Notes: generated from the letters alone by a model not told the origin. Numbered from the stretch's first letter, positions 1 through 7,866 are shown. The stretch: DNA of 64,000 bases from Methanolobus zinderi (GCF_013388255.1 NZ_CP058215.1:1984001-2048000); one strand, 5' to 3'. Program-made: numbers and translations.

Positions 1-1
1 C

Positions 2-520
2 ATACCCTGTATTTTTATCATAAGCTTTTTACTGATAGTTGCAGCTGGATGTACATCGACTGAGGATTCATCCATCTATGAAGAGGAAGAAGAGATAGTC
101 GGAGAGATCGAAACAGGACTGACACCTCAGGAAGAGTACACAATATCCCGGGTTAATGAGGCAATCGATCTGATGAACGATAAAGGAGAGCAGGCGTTCC
201 CGGAGTTCAGGGAGAACAATAGCGAATGGTTTCATGATGATTTTTACATATTCATCTGGAAAACTGACGGAACCCGCGTCGTCTATCCGCCTGACGTGAG
301 CAGTGAAGGGGAGGACATGAGCGACCTTGAGGACTACAACGGCAAACCCATAGGGCAGCTCTTTATCGACACAGCACTGAGCGTGGAAGGTGAAGGATGG
401 GTCGATTATTACTGGCCAAAGCCCGGTGAAAACGAGCCATCAATGAAACATACCTACATCAAAAGAACCTACATTGGAGATGAGGCATACCTTGTGGGAT
501 CAGGTTACTACCCGGATTAG
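2..520 (+). CDS. Cache-domain lipoprotein, 5' end outside window
   Basis: The frame is open from base 2, so the start lies upstream of the window. The first residues form a hydrophobic stretch ending in a lipobox (LIVAAGC), indicating a lipid-anchored exported protein. After an acidic linker comes a single-Cache-like domain: the stretches FYIFIWKTDGTRVVYPP, GWVDYYWPKP and YLVGSGYY follow the pattern of extracellular ligand-sensing Cache_2 domains. No transmembrane helix or signalling domain follows, so it is probably a free lipoprotein binding a small molecule outside the cell rather than a receptor. The ligand cannot be read from the sequence. The stop is TAG at 518-520, followed directly by a TGA. 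Confidence 0.7.
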   Translation: MPCIFIISFLLIVAAGCTSTEDSSIYEEEEEIVGEIETGLTPQEEYTISRVNEAIDLMNDKGEQAFPEFRENNSEWFHDDFYIFIWKTDGTRVVYPPDVSSEGEDMSDLEDYNGKPIGQLFIDTALSVEGEGWVDYYWPKPGENEPSMKHTYIKRTYIGDEAYLVGSGYYPD

Positions 521-1025
521 TGAGAGTTAGCAAATGTTCCGGAAACTTCAATAGTAGGATTATCCCTTTAAGCCAGTAAGGACAGCTACAATCCGGTTTT
601 CAGCTGAATAAGAGACGGTATTTGTTATCTGACAGCAGATGAAATTCTGGCGATAGCTCCTTAATACCCTGATAAAAAATATTTTTTCTCTCTTGCAAAG
701 GGCAAAGGTTCAAATCCTAGTGGTAGAATAAATGTTAGCTTGGTTAGTGCAGGAGCAAGTGAATCGGATGGGAGGGGCATTCGGTTGATATTTAATACTC
801 TCTGAGCTTACCGCATACAGCTGCAAGGACAGGAACACACCGAATTAACGGGAGTTCGTTCCGTATTGAAAGAGTGTATAGCAGTAAATGTCCGGAGTCT
901 CGCGGGGGTGCAGGTATAACGAGACTGAATATTGCAGTTGAAGACAGATTTGCTGAGTGCCTACTTTGTTCCGTAAGCCGGAGATATCATTTTAGTTGGA
1001 ATGCAATCCGGGAGGTTTCCAGCTA
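521..1025. other. Intergenic region, no recognised gene
   Basis: About 500 bases without a convincing gene. A tRNA-like GTTCAAATCC occurs at 708-717 but no cloverleaf can be built around it. A modest inverted repeat (AGTCTCG ... CGAGACT, roughly 896-927) is visible. Stretches around 740-1000 resemble structured RNA in base composition, but I could not assign them to a known RNA family. Confidence 0.4.
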
Positions 1026-1220
1026 ATGTCCCGCTTTGTACTGCGACCTTTCGGACAGCAGAATCTGATTCAGGAAGAGATAATTGCCTGTAAATCCCCG
1101 TGTGTTTTCGTGACATCCTCGGGAAAGAAGATATTCATTCCTCCGCTTGAATCGCTGAAAAGAGAATATGAAAAAGATGCAGGAAAAAGGTTCAATGATC
1201 AAACCGATTCATCTGCATAA
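1026..1220 (+). CDS. Small hypothetical protein
   Basis: A 64-residue frame. I chose ATG 1026 over the in-frame ATG at 996 because GGGAGGT lies about nine bases upstream of it. The protein (starting MSRFVLRPFGQQ) has a short hydrophobic-basic N-terminal half and a charged C-terminal half (SLKREYEKDAGKRF). No family is recognised. It stands alone between the Cache lipoprotein and a truncated regulator, in a stretch that looks partly degraded, so it may be a gene fragment. Confidence 0.35.
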   Translation: MSRFVLRPFGQQNLIQEEIIACKSPCVFVTSSGKKIFIPPLESLKREYEKDAGKRFNDQTDSSA

Positions 1221-1364
1221 TTACCGAATCCTGACAGATCGGTCATAATGTTTTAGCTTAATGATACGGCATGCCAGAACTGCTGGACAGAGCCGGTCAT
1301 TGCGACAATATTTGTGTATGGCGAGTGTGTCCGGCGAACAATGGAGTTATGTAGATATTATCGA

Positions 1365-1694
1365 TCAAGTCCGTAGTGAGTAGCCGGGATTCGAAGGGCT
1401 TTTAAATCCCTCCCCAGGTCCAAGAGTTTTTTCAAGTTCGTCAAGATGTTCCAGTAGCGGCATCATTTCATCCGCAATGACCTCTCCTATTGTTGTGAGT
1501 CCGTATCTTTCACCATTATCAGAAACAAGATAGTATTCCTGTAGCGTGTTCATATGGAAAAGCAATGTCTCTTCATCAGCGTTCATATCTCTTAGTAACA
1601 TTTCCAGGTCCCTTGGACCCTCCTTTAAGGCTAATAAGGAATCAAGCCTCATTTCGGACTCAAGCAATACATCCAGTAAAGATTCTTTTTTCAA
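1365..1694 (-). CDS. FilR-type winged-helix regulator lacking its C-terminal domain
   Basis: A 109-residue protein with the N-terminal winged-helix of the methanogen FilR/DUF1724 regulators (LLALKEGPRDLEMLLRDM, then a wing ending LTTIGEVIADEM). A longer frame starts at 1724, but the likely start is TTG at 1694, because GGAGG lies about eight bases upstream and family members begin near this point. Full-length relatives are about 260 residues; this one stops soon after the linker (EHLDELEKTLG), so the effector-sensing middle and C-terminal domain is absent. It could be a DNA-binding-only antagonist or a decayed gene. A full-length relative lies at 2530-3315. Confidence 0.6.
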   Translation of the reverse strand: MKKESLLDVLLESEMRLDSLLALKEGPRDLEMLLRDMNADEETLLFHMNTLQEYYLVSDNGERYGLTTIGEVIADEMMPLLEHLDELEKTLGPGEGFKSPSNPGYSLRT

Positions 1695-1980
1695 GGTTTT
1701 TCCCCTCCAGTACCACAGAATCAAAAGATGTGTTCATCTTCTGACACATGACACAGGGAGTATACAGACCTATTACTACTTAATATTTATCTAGGTCGAT
1801 ATATATAATTTATTTATTTTCAGAGGAACAATATACTATAGATCAGTAAATATCGCTATACTATATCAATATTTAGATGAAACTGATATTTTTCAGAACA
1901 TAATAATACCAAAATACAATAGACTATAGATAAATAAATTTTTATTAGGCAGATATTCTTTTGTATTTACATAAATATAG

Positions 1981-2082
1981 ATGCCAGGACAAATTACCCG
2001 GGTGAAAAATATTGATGCGCGCCTTGATATACCATACCCTGAAACCAAGCACTTGACAGAAGAAGAAAGAATCATCTGCTGA
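1981..2082 (+). other. Possible small ORF, 33 residues
   Basis: ATG at 1981 opens a 33-codon frame starting MPGQITRVKNIDARLD and ending EEERIIC. Its amino-acid mix looks protein-like, and a TATA-like stretch (TTACATAAATATAG) lies just upstream, but there is no ribosome binding site. It could be the N-terminal remnant of a lost gene or chance. No family recognised. Confidence 0.2.
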
Positions 2083-2182
2083 AAAACTTCACAAACCAAG
2101 ATAGTTCATCTCTTGTTGATAAGAGAGATCTCCCTAATGCTTATTTTAACTTCATTGCACGGAATTTGAAAATATTCCAGGA

Positions 2183-2236
2183 TCCACAATACATAATTTA
2201 TAGTTTTATGGTATTGTGGAAAAACTTTCCACATAC
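2183..2236. repeat. Nested inverted repeat with alternative pairings
   Basis: TCCACAATAC (2183-2192) is the exact complement of GTATTGTGGA (2211-2220). The latter, extended to 2222, can instead pair with TTTCCACATAC (2226-2236) around a three-base loop with one bulge. The two stems exclude each other. Alternatively the three TCCACA-type half-sites are protein binding sites upstream of the FilR-type gene. Confidence 0.55.
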
Positions 2237-2300
2237 ATCGTTTGTGATTATACCATTGGACTAATATTATACTGTCAAACTATATCTGCTATCACACCAT

Positions 2301-2308
2301 TATATAAA
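2301..2308 (+). promoter_or_regulatory. Candidate TATA box for the FilR1-type gene
   Basis: TATATAAA in an AT-rich stretch. An archaeal TATA box lies about 25-30 bases before the start of transcription, which would put that start near 2332 and give a leader of about 195 bases covering the 68-bp repeats. Position is inferred, not measured. Confidence 0.45.
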
Positions 2309-2324
2309 GTACCGCAGAATGTAG

Positions 2325-2478
2325 TTGAAGGATTCTTGTGAAAAGATCCTCTTACGATTTTTCTTTGAGTATTCCTTGTGGAAGAGGGAAGATTGAAGAA
2401 TTCTTGTCGAAGGATTCTCTTACAACTTTTCTTTGAGCATTCCTTGTAGAAAGGAAGCTGTTGAAGAACTCTTTCCAA
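2325..2478 (+). repeat. 68-bp imperfect tandem repeat in the leader of the FilR1-type gene
   Basis: Units begin with TTGAAG at 2325, 2393 and 2461, an exact 68-base period. Units one and two are about three-quarters identical by hand alignment and the third is partial. Each holds a TTCTTG..CTCTTAC block and a TTCTTTGAG.ATTCCTTGT block. Unit two can form TTCCTT/AAGGAA near its end. The array would be transcribed if the TATA box at 2301 is used. Confidence 0.75.
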
Positions 2479-2529
2479 AAGTTTTTACTCAACTCTTTTA
2501 AGCTTCCCTTTTTAGTAGGAGGCAAACTG

Positions 2530-3315
2530 ATGAACGATAAATCACTTGAAACAGTGATAACAGCAAGAAATAGGAATATACTTCTATCTCTTGAAAATGG
2601 GCCAAAAAAATCTGATGAACTTTGTACAGCTTCAGGTATGGACATAATGGCTTTTCTCTCAATCATAGAGTTACTGGAAAAGCATAAACTGATAACAAAA
2701 GAAGCAGATTTCTACAGATTAACAGAGATGGGGCAACTGGTTTCAGACAAATTAAATCCCAATCTACCCATTGATAAAGTTGTGGAGAATGTCTATGATT
2801 ACTGGCAAAACCGGAACATAAATTTTATTCCTCAGCAATTGCTGGAAAGACTATATGAAATGGATGGCTTGACTGAAATTCAGCCCAGGTTATCTGATAT
2901 CTTCGATCATAATGAAGAGGCGCATGAATTATTCAAAAGCTCAAAAACATTTGATATGATAGCAGTCTCGATTCGTCCTTATTTATCGGATCTTTTAAGA
3001 GAAATGATAGACAGTGAAGTAAATTTGTCAATCATTTTTGATCCACGCCTTTACAATAAACTTTTAGTAGACGAACATGAGGAATTAATTAAACTAATCG
3101 GTAAGAGCCAGATCAAGCTTTATAAATATCCTCGGGACATAGACTTTGTTTCGCTTAAATTAAGTGAATCCTGTATGTTGTTACAATCTTTTACAAAAGA
3201 AGGGGCATATGACTATACACAGCTTATGAGCTGCAGTCCAGTAACAGTAGCATGGGGAAAAGAACTGTTTGAGTACTATCTGAAAGACTCTACGTCGATT
3301 ACAGAGATTAAATAA
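2530..3315 (+). CDS. FilR1-type methanogen transcriptional regulator
   Basis: A 261-residue regulator. The frame opens at 2461, but I place the start at ATG 2530 because AGGAGG lies about eight bases upstream and the extra N-terminal residues would be encoded by the tandem repeat. Residues 1-75 are a winged helix (RNILLSLENGPKKSDELC, then RLTEMGQLVSDKL). Residues from about 90 match the FilR1 middle/DUF1724 region (YDYWQNRNINFIPQQLLERL) and continue to a C-terminal effector domain. The family is common in Methanosarcinales; FilR1 itself is linked to methanogenesis and acyl-homoserine-lactone signalling in Methanothrix, but the ligand here is unknown. It is a single-gene unit with an unusual repeat-filled leader. 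Confidence 0.8.
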   Translation: MNDKSLETVITARNRNILLSLENGPKKSDELCTASGMDIMAFLSIIELLEKHKLITKEADFYRLTEMGQLVSDKLNPNLPIDKVVENVYDYWQNRNINFIPQQLLERLYEMDGLTEIQPRLSDIFDHNEEAHELFKSSKTFDMIAVSIRPYLSDLLREMIDSEVNLSIIFDPRLYNKLLVDEHEELIKLIGKSQIKLYKYPRDIDFVSLKLSESCMLLQSFTKEGAYDYTQLMSCSPVTVAWGKELFEYYLKDSTSITEIK

Positions 3316-3360
3316 AGAGTATTCATTCACATTTCATATGAAATGTTCAGCATATCCAGC

Positions 3361-3657
3361 TCATCCGTTAAGGACAACCGCCATATTACTGACAGTCGCA
3401 AGAAGGCCGATACCGGTCACCGCATATCTTGTAATGTTCCAGTAGTAACGATTCGCATTTTTGTAAACATGGTACAATAGGAACATAAAGCCAATTTTCA
3501 AGGGGATAAGTACAGTGTATCCGTAGATACTGAATATATGTGACAACACCGGATTCCCTTCATAGAACATTCCGGTCTGCAGGGCACAAAAAGTGGTTAA
3601 CGTATCCCCGACCACATACAGGAGTAAGACAGGTTTGATATCCTCTATAAAAGACAT
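3361..3657 (-). CDS. DUF5658-type small membrane protein
   Basis: A 98-residue integral membrane protein with three or four hydrophobic segments. It shows the DUF5658 pattern: a GD.LTTF helix start and a GNPVLSH motif (acidic/asparagine residues in the first two helices). AGGAGAAGGGGATC precedes the ATG, so this start is well supported. Function unknown. It is convergent with the FilR1-type gene; the 45-base gap holds a short AT-rich repeat (CATTTCATATGAAATG) that may serve both ends. Confidence 0.7.
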   Translation of the reverse strand: MSFIEDIKPVLLLYVVGDTLTTFCALQTGMFYEGNPVLSHIFSIYGYTVLIPLKIGFMFLLYHVYKNANRYYWNITRYAVTGIGLLATVSNMAVVLNG

Positions 3658-3852
3658 TTGATCCCCTTCTCCTGGATGTCCGGGCTGTATATTCGGCAGG
3701 CAAGCTCATTCATATAGTATTTCATATCGTACACCATTTCAATTTAAATCCAACAACCCCGGTTCCAGTATAACATCAGAAATGATATAAGTCTTTCGAC
3801 ATAATTTTATGATGTTGATAAGATAATAAAGCAGGTATAGAAGTTTAAGTTT

Positions 3853-3879
3853 AAAATCTAACTTATAATTTTAGATTTT
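3853..3879. repeat. AT-rich hairpin downstream of tRNA-Thr
   Basis: AAAATCTAA (3853-3861) pairs perfectly with TTAGATTTT (3871-3879) around a nine-base loop. It lies about 70 bases beyond the 3' end of the minus-strand tRNA and could mark the end of its transcript. No other feature is seen between 3658 and 3951. Confidence 0.4.
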
Positions 3880-3951
3880 TACCGGACAGTTTTACAAGAA
3901 CAGAGTTCGTTTAACATCAGAATTCGAGCATTAGATAAAAGAAATAAATCA

Positions 3952-4023
3952 AGCCTCGGGCGGGATTTGAACCCGCGACCTCGTCCTTACCAAGGACGCG
4001 CTATACCCCTAAGCCACCGAGGC
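3952..4023 (-). tRNA. tRNA-Thr (anticodon GGT)
   Basis: A complete cloverleaf on the minus strand: acceptor GCCTCGG/CCGAGGC, D arm with GGGGTATAGC, anticodon stem CGTCC/GGACG with loop TTGGTAA (anticodon GGT, reading ACC/ACU), T arm GCGGG-TTCAAAT-CCCGC, and discriminator U as expected for archaeal tRNA-Thr. CCA is not encoded. No intron is needed to fold it. Confidence 0.95.
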
Positions 4024-4108
4024 GCAGAATAATTCTTGGGGCGCTGGCACATAATACGCAGAATCAATTAATAAGGTTTCGGTCGGGAGATCGTTGTTTA
4101 TAAAAAGA

Positions 4109-4615
4109 TCAGAGTTCCCAGCGGGAATCCACCGGGAAACGCTCGTTTATCCACATCAGGACACCATTGTGATGGACGATCCTGTATGAGCGTGACAGAA
4201 CCGTATCCGCACCGAAGAGCGGTTCATCTTCTATGAGCTCAATGCCCTCGAAATCCCTGCGCGTCTCTATATTGTGGTCACGGAGAATCCTTCCGATGGG
4301 GATATCGGCTTTCATCATATCGCACTTTACGCCCTCGGGCATCTTCTCAATTGCGGACAGGGATCGCGCATACACATGTGGGATATCCCCTGACATGAGT
4401 GTGACCACACGTTCATTGATATCCGCACCGACCTTCACCTCGAAGATCTCTGCCATTCTCTCATCCGCAGGGATTATATGCTGGAACTCCGTCACAACCG
4501 CAGTCTGGTATCTCGTCATGATCTCCAGCAGGAAGGTGACCGATCCGTCGGTCCCTGCACAAACCCTGAGACATGTGGGTATCTCAAAGCTTTTCAGTTT
4601 TTCAATAAAATCCAT
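4109..4615 (-). CDS. Chorismate lyase-like protein (DUF98 family)
   Basis: A 168-residue cytosolic protein of the archaeal DUF98/chorismate pyruvate-lyase-like family. Typical features are the region after residue 85 (ARSLSAIEKMP), the IPIGRILRDHNIETRR segment and a C-terminal SYRIVHHNGVLMWINERFP block. Characterised relatives cleave chorismate to 4-hydroxybenzoate and pyruvate; which aromatic product this methanogen would need is not settled. It lies 49 bases behind DUF5611 on the same strand, so the two may be co-transcribed. No clear ribosome binding site precedes the ATG. Confidence 0.75.
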   Translation of the reverse strand: MDFIEKLKSFEIPTCLRVCAGTDGSVTFLLEIMTRYQTAVVTEFQHIIPADERMAEIFEVKVGADINERVVTLMSGDIPHVYARSLSAIEKMPEGVKCDMMKADIPIGRILRDHNIETRRDFEGIELIEDEPLFGADTVLSRSYRIVHHNGVLMWINERFPVDSRWEL

Positions 4616-4664
4616 ATTGAACAGATTCCGGTTTTGTTAAAAAGCAAGTCAATTACTTTGAGAC

Positions 4665-4976
4665 TTACTTGGAAACTGCCTTCTTTGCCTGCTTAAGACG
4701 TTCCTTGGCAGTGTAGCCTGTTGCGTTGTAAAGGAAATCCCTGAAACGCTTGTTAGAATCCAGAATAAGTTCATCATCCGTGACGGAAGTGTCAGAAACC
4801 GTATCAACAACCAGTTTCTTACCCTCTATCCAGACGGTCAACTCGGAAAGAATGCCGTAAGAAGTAACGAATTTGTCATCCTCTTTTCTGATCTCACTGG
4901 GAAATGTCTCTGTAAGACATTCGTATATCCTGTCCATATCCGGCTTAAAACCGCGCTTTAACTTGTATTCCTGCAT
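4665..4976 (-). CDS. DUF5611 family protein
   Basis: A 103-residue soluble protein conserved in methanogens (DUF5611). It begins MQEYKLKRGFKPD and has an alternating strand pattern (LTVWIEGKKLVVDTVSD) followed by a basic C-terminal helix ending KQAKKAVSK. There is no obvious ribosome binding site, so the message may be leaderless or nearly so. Function unknown. It is the first gene of a possible two-gene unit with the chorismate lyase-like protein. Confidence 0.65.
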   Translation of the reverse strand: MQEYKLKRGFKPDMDRIYECLTETFPSEIRKEDDKFVTSYGILSELTVWIEGKKLVVDTVSDTSVTDDELILDSNKRFRDFLYNATGYTAKERLKQAKKAVSK

Positions 4977-5284
4977 TTCAATCAGACGAATATAACAGTC
5001 TTAATGCGAATAAATTTACCGGTAGAGATGAAGACAGAATCTCAATGAGAACACACATGGAAAAATTCTTACTCAGCATCATATTGCATCAATTACCGGA
5101 ATTAAAAAAGAGAGCATCCGCGGCGAAAAGATACTTCCGTATACCAGGCCCCCCTTTTCTGAAAATAGATTGCCTGGCTGTCATTTTTCCAATTATACGA
5201 GATATACCAGAATTAAGCAGATCTTGTGCAATTTAGAAGAGTTTAAATGTAAAATAGAACATACAATAATTGTGGATTCCGTCA
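4977..5284. other. Divergent intergenic region
   Basis: Together with the promoter elements at 5285-5357 this is about 410 bases separating two divergent genes. A plus-strand frame at 5045-5236 has no ribosome binding site and no recognisable protein. Nothing else is seen. Confidence 0.4.
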
Positions 5285-5357
5285 GTATCCTCAGGATACG
5301 TAGTATAAAACTGGTCGCCACTTAAAAGCACCAGAATCCGTAAGGAACTTACTACGG
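5285..5357 (+). promoter_or_regulatory. Candidate promoter with palindromic operator and leader hairpin
   Basis: GTATCCTCAGGATAC (5285-5299) is a perfect 6-bp inverted repeat around TCA. It is followed immediately by a TATA-like TATAAAA (5303-5309). About 30 bases on, CCGTAAG..CTTACTACGG (5338-5357) can form a hairpin in the leader. A palindrome just before the TATA/BRE position is where an archaeal repressor or activator would bind. All three lie in order upstream of the membrane protein gene at 5388. Confidence 0.45.
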
Positions 5358-5387
5358 CGGAATTAAAGGGGAAATCAGGGGTAAAGT

Positions 5388-6473
5388 ATGGTAGATACAG
5401 TTGATATGCTGATATTCTGGGCTGTGGTCCTTGCACGCTTCTTTATTCCGCTTGCTATTCCCAGATACCCGCTGCCGGGTGTCATCGCTGCCCTTGTCCT
5501 TGACGGCATCGATCAGACGATATTCCAGCAGTTCACAGCCCTGCCCCTTGAAGGATATCAGGGATATGACAAAGCCCTTGACATCTATTATCTTGCCATC
5601 ACTTATCTGTCCACAATGCGTAACTGGAATAATCTCTTTGCCTTTGAGATTAACCGTTTTCTCTTCTATTACCGACTTGTGGGAGTGGTGCTTTTCGAGC
5701 TTTTACAGGTAAGGACATTGTTGCTTGTATTTCCAAACACCTTCGAATATTTCTTTATATTCTACGAACTTGTCAGAGTTAAGTGGAACCCCATACAGCT
5801 TACGAGAAAACATGTCATAGCTGCCGTTGCATTCATCTGGATATTTATCAAGATCCCGCAGGAATACTGGATACACATAGCCCAACTTGACACGACGGAT
5901 ATGATAAGGGCAAATCCCTGGACAATACTGATTCTTGTGGGGTGGGCAGCCATCGTCATACTTGGTGTCTGGCTCATACTCCGGAAGATGCCTGCACCGC
6001 AAAAAGGATTTTCTATCGCAGCAGATCCGATTCCCAATGATATAGGAATGATCTATACTATCGGTAACGAAAAATCTTCAAAGCATTTCTTTAACAGCGA
6101 ACTTGTCGAGAAGATCTTCCTCGTATCCCTGATCACTATAATATTCTCTCAGATACTTCCAGAAGTCAGGGCTACGAACTACCAGCTTGCTATCGGAGTA
6201 AGCTTTGTAATTATACTGAACACCGTATTGAGCCACTGGCTGGCCAGGCGAGGAACCAGCTGGAGATCCATTCTGCAGGAATTCATTTTCATGTCAGTAG
6301 CAAACTTCGGAATCGTTCTTATCTATGTATTCTATCTTATGTCCAGATACGGTGGTTCGGTAAACCTTGAAACCACACTCTTTTTCATCCTGTTACTGAC
6401 ACTGAACGTAGTACTGTATGACAGATATCGTCCAATATACGTTAAGCGCAGGAAAAAAACAACTGAAGATTGA
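5388..6473 (+). CDS. Polytopic membrane protein of unknown function
   Basis: 361 residues with about nine or ten predicted membrane helices. Helices occur near the N-terminus (WAVVLARFFIPLAI), at about residues 90-125, 140-160 and 180-200, then after a soluble loop of about 40 residues (IAADPIPNDIGMIYTIG) several more up to residue 350. The tail is basic (RYRPIYVKRRKK). Conserved-looking polar positions (DGIDQT, SHWLARRGTSWR) suggest a specific function, but I recognise no family. It is a single-gene unit preceded by the palindromic promoter at 5285. Confidence 0.7.
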   Translation: MVDTVDMLIFWAVVLARFFIPLAIPRYPLPGVIAALVLDGIDQTIFQQFTALPLEGYQGYDKALDIYYLAITYLSTMRNWNNLFAFEINRFLFYYRLVGVVLFELLQVRTLLLVFPNTFEYFFIFYELVRVKWNPIQLTRKHVIAAVAFIWIFIKIPQEYWIHIAQLDTTDMIRANPWTILILVGWAAIVILGVWLILRKMPAPQKGFSIAADPIPNDIGMIYTIGNEKSSKHFFNSELVEKIFLVSLITIIFSQILPEVRATNYQLAIGVSFVIILNTVLSHWLARRGTSWRSILQEFIFMSVANFGIVLIYVFYLMSRYGGSVNLETTLFFILLLTLNVVLYDRYRPIYVKRRKKTTED

Positions 6474-6544
6474 TCTGCAATCAGCTTTTACATGAACATA
6501 AAAATCAGATCAACACATCAGGAATAAAAGTTCTACATTTATTG

Positions 6545-6590
6545 AAAAAGAGGAATTAAATAGAAAAGGAAATGTCCATAAGGCATTTCC
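6545..6590 (-). terminator. Hairpin terminator of the propeller gene
   Basis: GGAAATG (6568-6574) and CATTTCC (6584-6590) form a perfect 7-bp stem. Read on the minus strand it is followed by TTTTCTATTTAATTCCTC, a T-rich tail. It lies just beyond the stop of the minus-strand gene ending at 6619. Confidence 0.55.
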
Positions 6591-6618
6591 CGAAGCTACG
6601 TGTAAGTTGTGTCAGAAA

Positions 6619-7806
6619 TCATGAAGAATTTGTATCTTCTGTGGCACTATCCTCCATGGTTTCATTATCATCTTCACTGGTAGCATTCTCATCAGTCACG
6701 TTATCCACTACAGTGACATTGTCATCGGTAGCGTTGTCCTCCTCAGTTATGTTGTCCTCTATAGTAGTGTTGTCATCCATTGTGGAGTCTGTTACCACAG
6801 TAGTGTCCGTTTCCCCGGTCATATTTGTAATTTCGGACCCTTCAAGGGTCATCATGTAAATATCCCAGTTATCGTTGCGATGATCCATCCACACGATAAT
6901 GTCCCCATAGATTGAGGGATTCCTCTGGTCAGATTCGTTTGACGTGACCTCTAATTCCTCTTCTGACGAAATGTTATACATATAGACGTCCCAGTTGTCA
7001 TTACGATAGTCCATCCATACAACTTTGTCATCATAGATCTTTGGAGACCATTTTATTGAATCATTGCTTGTCAACTGCGTCTCTTCCTCTGAAGTGAGAT
7101 TGTACAGGACAACCTGCCTGCTGTCATTGCCTTCATCGACCCATACCACACTATCATTGTAGATAGCAGGGTCACGTTGATGTGATTCGTTTGTAGTCAG
7201 CTCTGTCTCCTCTTCAGTTGTGATGTTATACATGAAGATATCACGGTTGCCATTGCGGCTGTCTTCCCAGACGATCTTATCATCATAGATAGCCGGATGC
7301 CTCTGGTTGGATTCGTTGGTCGTTACCTGGGTCTCTTCCTCGGAACTGAGGTTATACATATAAATATCCCAGTTGCCATTGCGACTATCCTGCCAGACAA
7401 CCTTGTCCTCATAAATAGCAGGGAAGTATTGTCTCAATGCATTTGTGGTCAGTTGCATCTCTTCTTCCGAAGATACATTGTATGCGAATATGTCCCAGTT
7501 ATCCTCACGATCGTCCATCCATACGATAGTGTCTTCATAGACTGACGGATAGTATTGTCGTGATTCGTTTGTAGTAATATTCATTATCTCTTCGTCGGAC
7601 AGATTGTACATGGCAATATCCCAGTTATCATTACTGTCATCCATCCATACGATCTTGTCATCATTAACGACAGGGAAATACTGTCTTGATTCGTTTGTCG
7701 TTATCTGTGTTTCATTTCCCTGGACCATTTGTGCAGTTACAGTTCCCGCTGACATTAAAAATAGTACAGCCAAAAAACATAACATTACACCTAGCCTGAT
7801 TTTCAA
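6619..7806 (-). CDS. Secreted seven-bladed propeller protein with glycosylation-rich tail
   Basis: 395 residues. A Sec signal peptide (hydrophobic CFLAVLFLMSAGTVTA) is followed by seven tandem repeats of about 42 residues, from about 33 to 325. Each reads roughly TTNES.Q..P.IY.D.IVW.D.RN.NWDIY.YN.SSEEE, the TolB-like/PQD pattern of methanogen surface proteins; seven units suit a closed beta-propeller. The last 75 residues are a D/E/N/T-rich tail full of N-x-S/T sequons, with no C-terminal sorting signal or membrane anchor. The protein is probably secreted or loosely bound to the S-layer, where it could bind polysaccharide or protein. It is a single-gene unit. Confidence 0.85.
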   Translation of the reverse strand: MKIRLGVMLCFLAVLFLMSAGTVTAQMVQGNETQITTNESRQYFPVVNDDKIVWMDDSNDNWDIAMYNLSDEEIMNITTNESRQYYPSVYEDTIVWMDDREDNWDIFAYNVSSEEEMQLTTNALRQYFPAIYEDKVVWQDSRNGNWDIYMYNLSSEEETQVTTNESNQRHPAIYDDKIVWEDSRNGNRDIFMYNITTEEETELTTNESHQRDPAIYNDSVVWVDEGNDSRQVVLYNLTSEEETQLTSNDSIKWSPKIYDDKVVWMDYRNDNWDVYMYNISSEEELEVTSNESDQRNPSIYGDIIVWMDHRNDNWDIYMMTLEGSEITNMTGETDTTVVTDSTMDDNTTIEDNITEEDNATDDNVTVVDNVTDENATSEDDNETMEDSATEDTNSS

Positions 7807-7866
7807 TTCTTAAAACCCCCTAGTTGCAATCCCTGATTCTGAATTTCGGATTGCTTGATTAATAAG

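Larger units (their letters stand above)
1695..2529. other. AT-rich intergenic region with repeats and a leader
   Basis: More than 800 bases between the two FilR-type regulators. It holds a small possible frame (1981-2082), a nested inverted repeat (2183-2236), a TATA box (2301-2308) and a 68-bp tandem repeat that would lie in the leader of the downstream gene. The rest is AT-rich with no convincing coding potential on either strand. Confidence 0.6.

Noticed and set aside
700-730. tRNA-like GTTCAAATCC
   Set aside because: No acceptor, anticodon or D arms can be drawn around it on either strand.
740-1020. Possible group II intron remnant
   Set aside because: No domain V hairpin, no GTGYG-type 5' end and no reverse transcriptase frame nearby.
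1893-2099. Minus-strand frame of 68 residues
   Set aside because: No ribosome binding site and a composition typical of AT-rich non-coding DNA; the plus-strand frame in the same stretch looks more protein-like.
5045-5236. Plus-strand frame of 63 residues
   Set aside because: No ribosome binding site, no recognisable protein, and it lies in the divergent promoter region.
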